Part shown: positions 63,945-64,000 of the stretch, piece after piece
Layout: every line of letters begins with the position of its first letter
Position numbering within the stretch: position 1 is the stretch's first letter
Assembly: GCF_017696315.1 (NCBI RefSeq)
Contig: NZ_JAAORJ010000002.1
Coordinates: 186,001-250,000, forward strand
Origin: Prochlorococcus marinus XMU1412
GTDB lineage: Bacteria > Cyanobacteriota > Cyanobacteriia > PCC-6307 > Cyanobiaceae
DNA: 64,000 nucleotides
Reading direction: 5' to 3'
Notes under the pieces: generated by a model
The model's database searches: none
Told to the model about the DNA's origin: nothing
What the model saw: the letters and a program-made list of their open reading frames with translations, nothing else
Made by a program: the position numbers and the translations under genes

Positions 63945-64000
63945 ATATTTTCCTTTAAGATACTCTTACAAACTTTAAATACTTAAGTTCTAAAATACAG

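Overview
The window reads as a chromosomal segment of a marine picocyanobacterium, most likely high-light Prochlorococcus. The DNA is strongly AT-rich (I did not compute the value) and intergenic gaps are very short. It carries an oxygenic phototroph gene set (petN, thf1/psb29, chlP, pcyA, ccsA, a sipA-like gene, a GlpX-type FBPase/SBPase). Between these lie many small proteins of 28-120 aa of the kind that fill Prochlorococcus genomes. I saw no rRNA, tRNA, insertion sequence, prophage, CRISPR array or riboswitch of a known class.

Layout. 1-7.6 kb: an accessory stretch of short, mostly minus-strand genes (single-pass membrane microproteins, a Trp-rich protein, a DnaJ-type zinc-finger protein, DUF3303- and DUF1499-like proteins), with one SDR enzyme, a short transcript unit closed by a strong terminator, and a cluster of DnaA-box-like sites. 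7.6-12.5 kb: a potassium channel with an RCK domain, then pstS-pstC-pstA-pstB for high-affinity phosphate uptake. 12.5-13.6 kb: small proteins and a 20-bp perfect palindrome. 13.7-19.5 kb: a compact minus-strand DNA-repair cassette (exonuclease, ATP-dependent ligase, DEXH helicase, PdeM phosphoesterase), followed by a tail-anchored-like protein, a free-standing IF-2 N-terminal domain, a DUF2130 protein with a nuclease-like motif and a ribbon-helix-helix-like protein. 22.3-26.1 kb: a second block of small unknown proteins.

26.2-36 kb: petN with a translationally coupled membrane microprotein, thf1, clpP, ftsH, a sipA-like gene, a pair of M16 peptidases, then a pcyA-devB-devC-devA operon. 36-43 kb: a glycosyltransferase, rpsB-tsf behind a striking pseudoknot-forming leader, an unknown gene, recG, and a VanX-like dipeptidase. 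43-64 kb: a core metabolic region with sulfite reductase, glyS, chlP, a VanY-like peptidase, typA, lptB, ccsA, rpe, glpX, hemA, glgC, gnd, pgl, a CIA30 protein and ilvD. Here Calvin-cycle and oxidative pentose phosphate genes (rpe, glpX, gnd, pgl), glycogen synthesis (glgC) and the first committed step of tetrapyrrole synthesis (hemA) sit side by side.

The most unusual observations are the three-helix pseudoknot upstream of rpsB, the DnaA-box-like cluster near 4.3 kb, the terminator-bounded micro-transcript at 2.4-2.6 kb, and the repair cassette with its nuclease-like neighbour.
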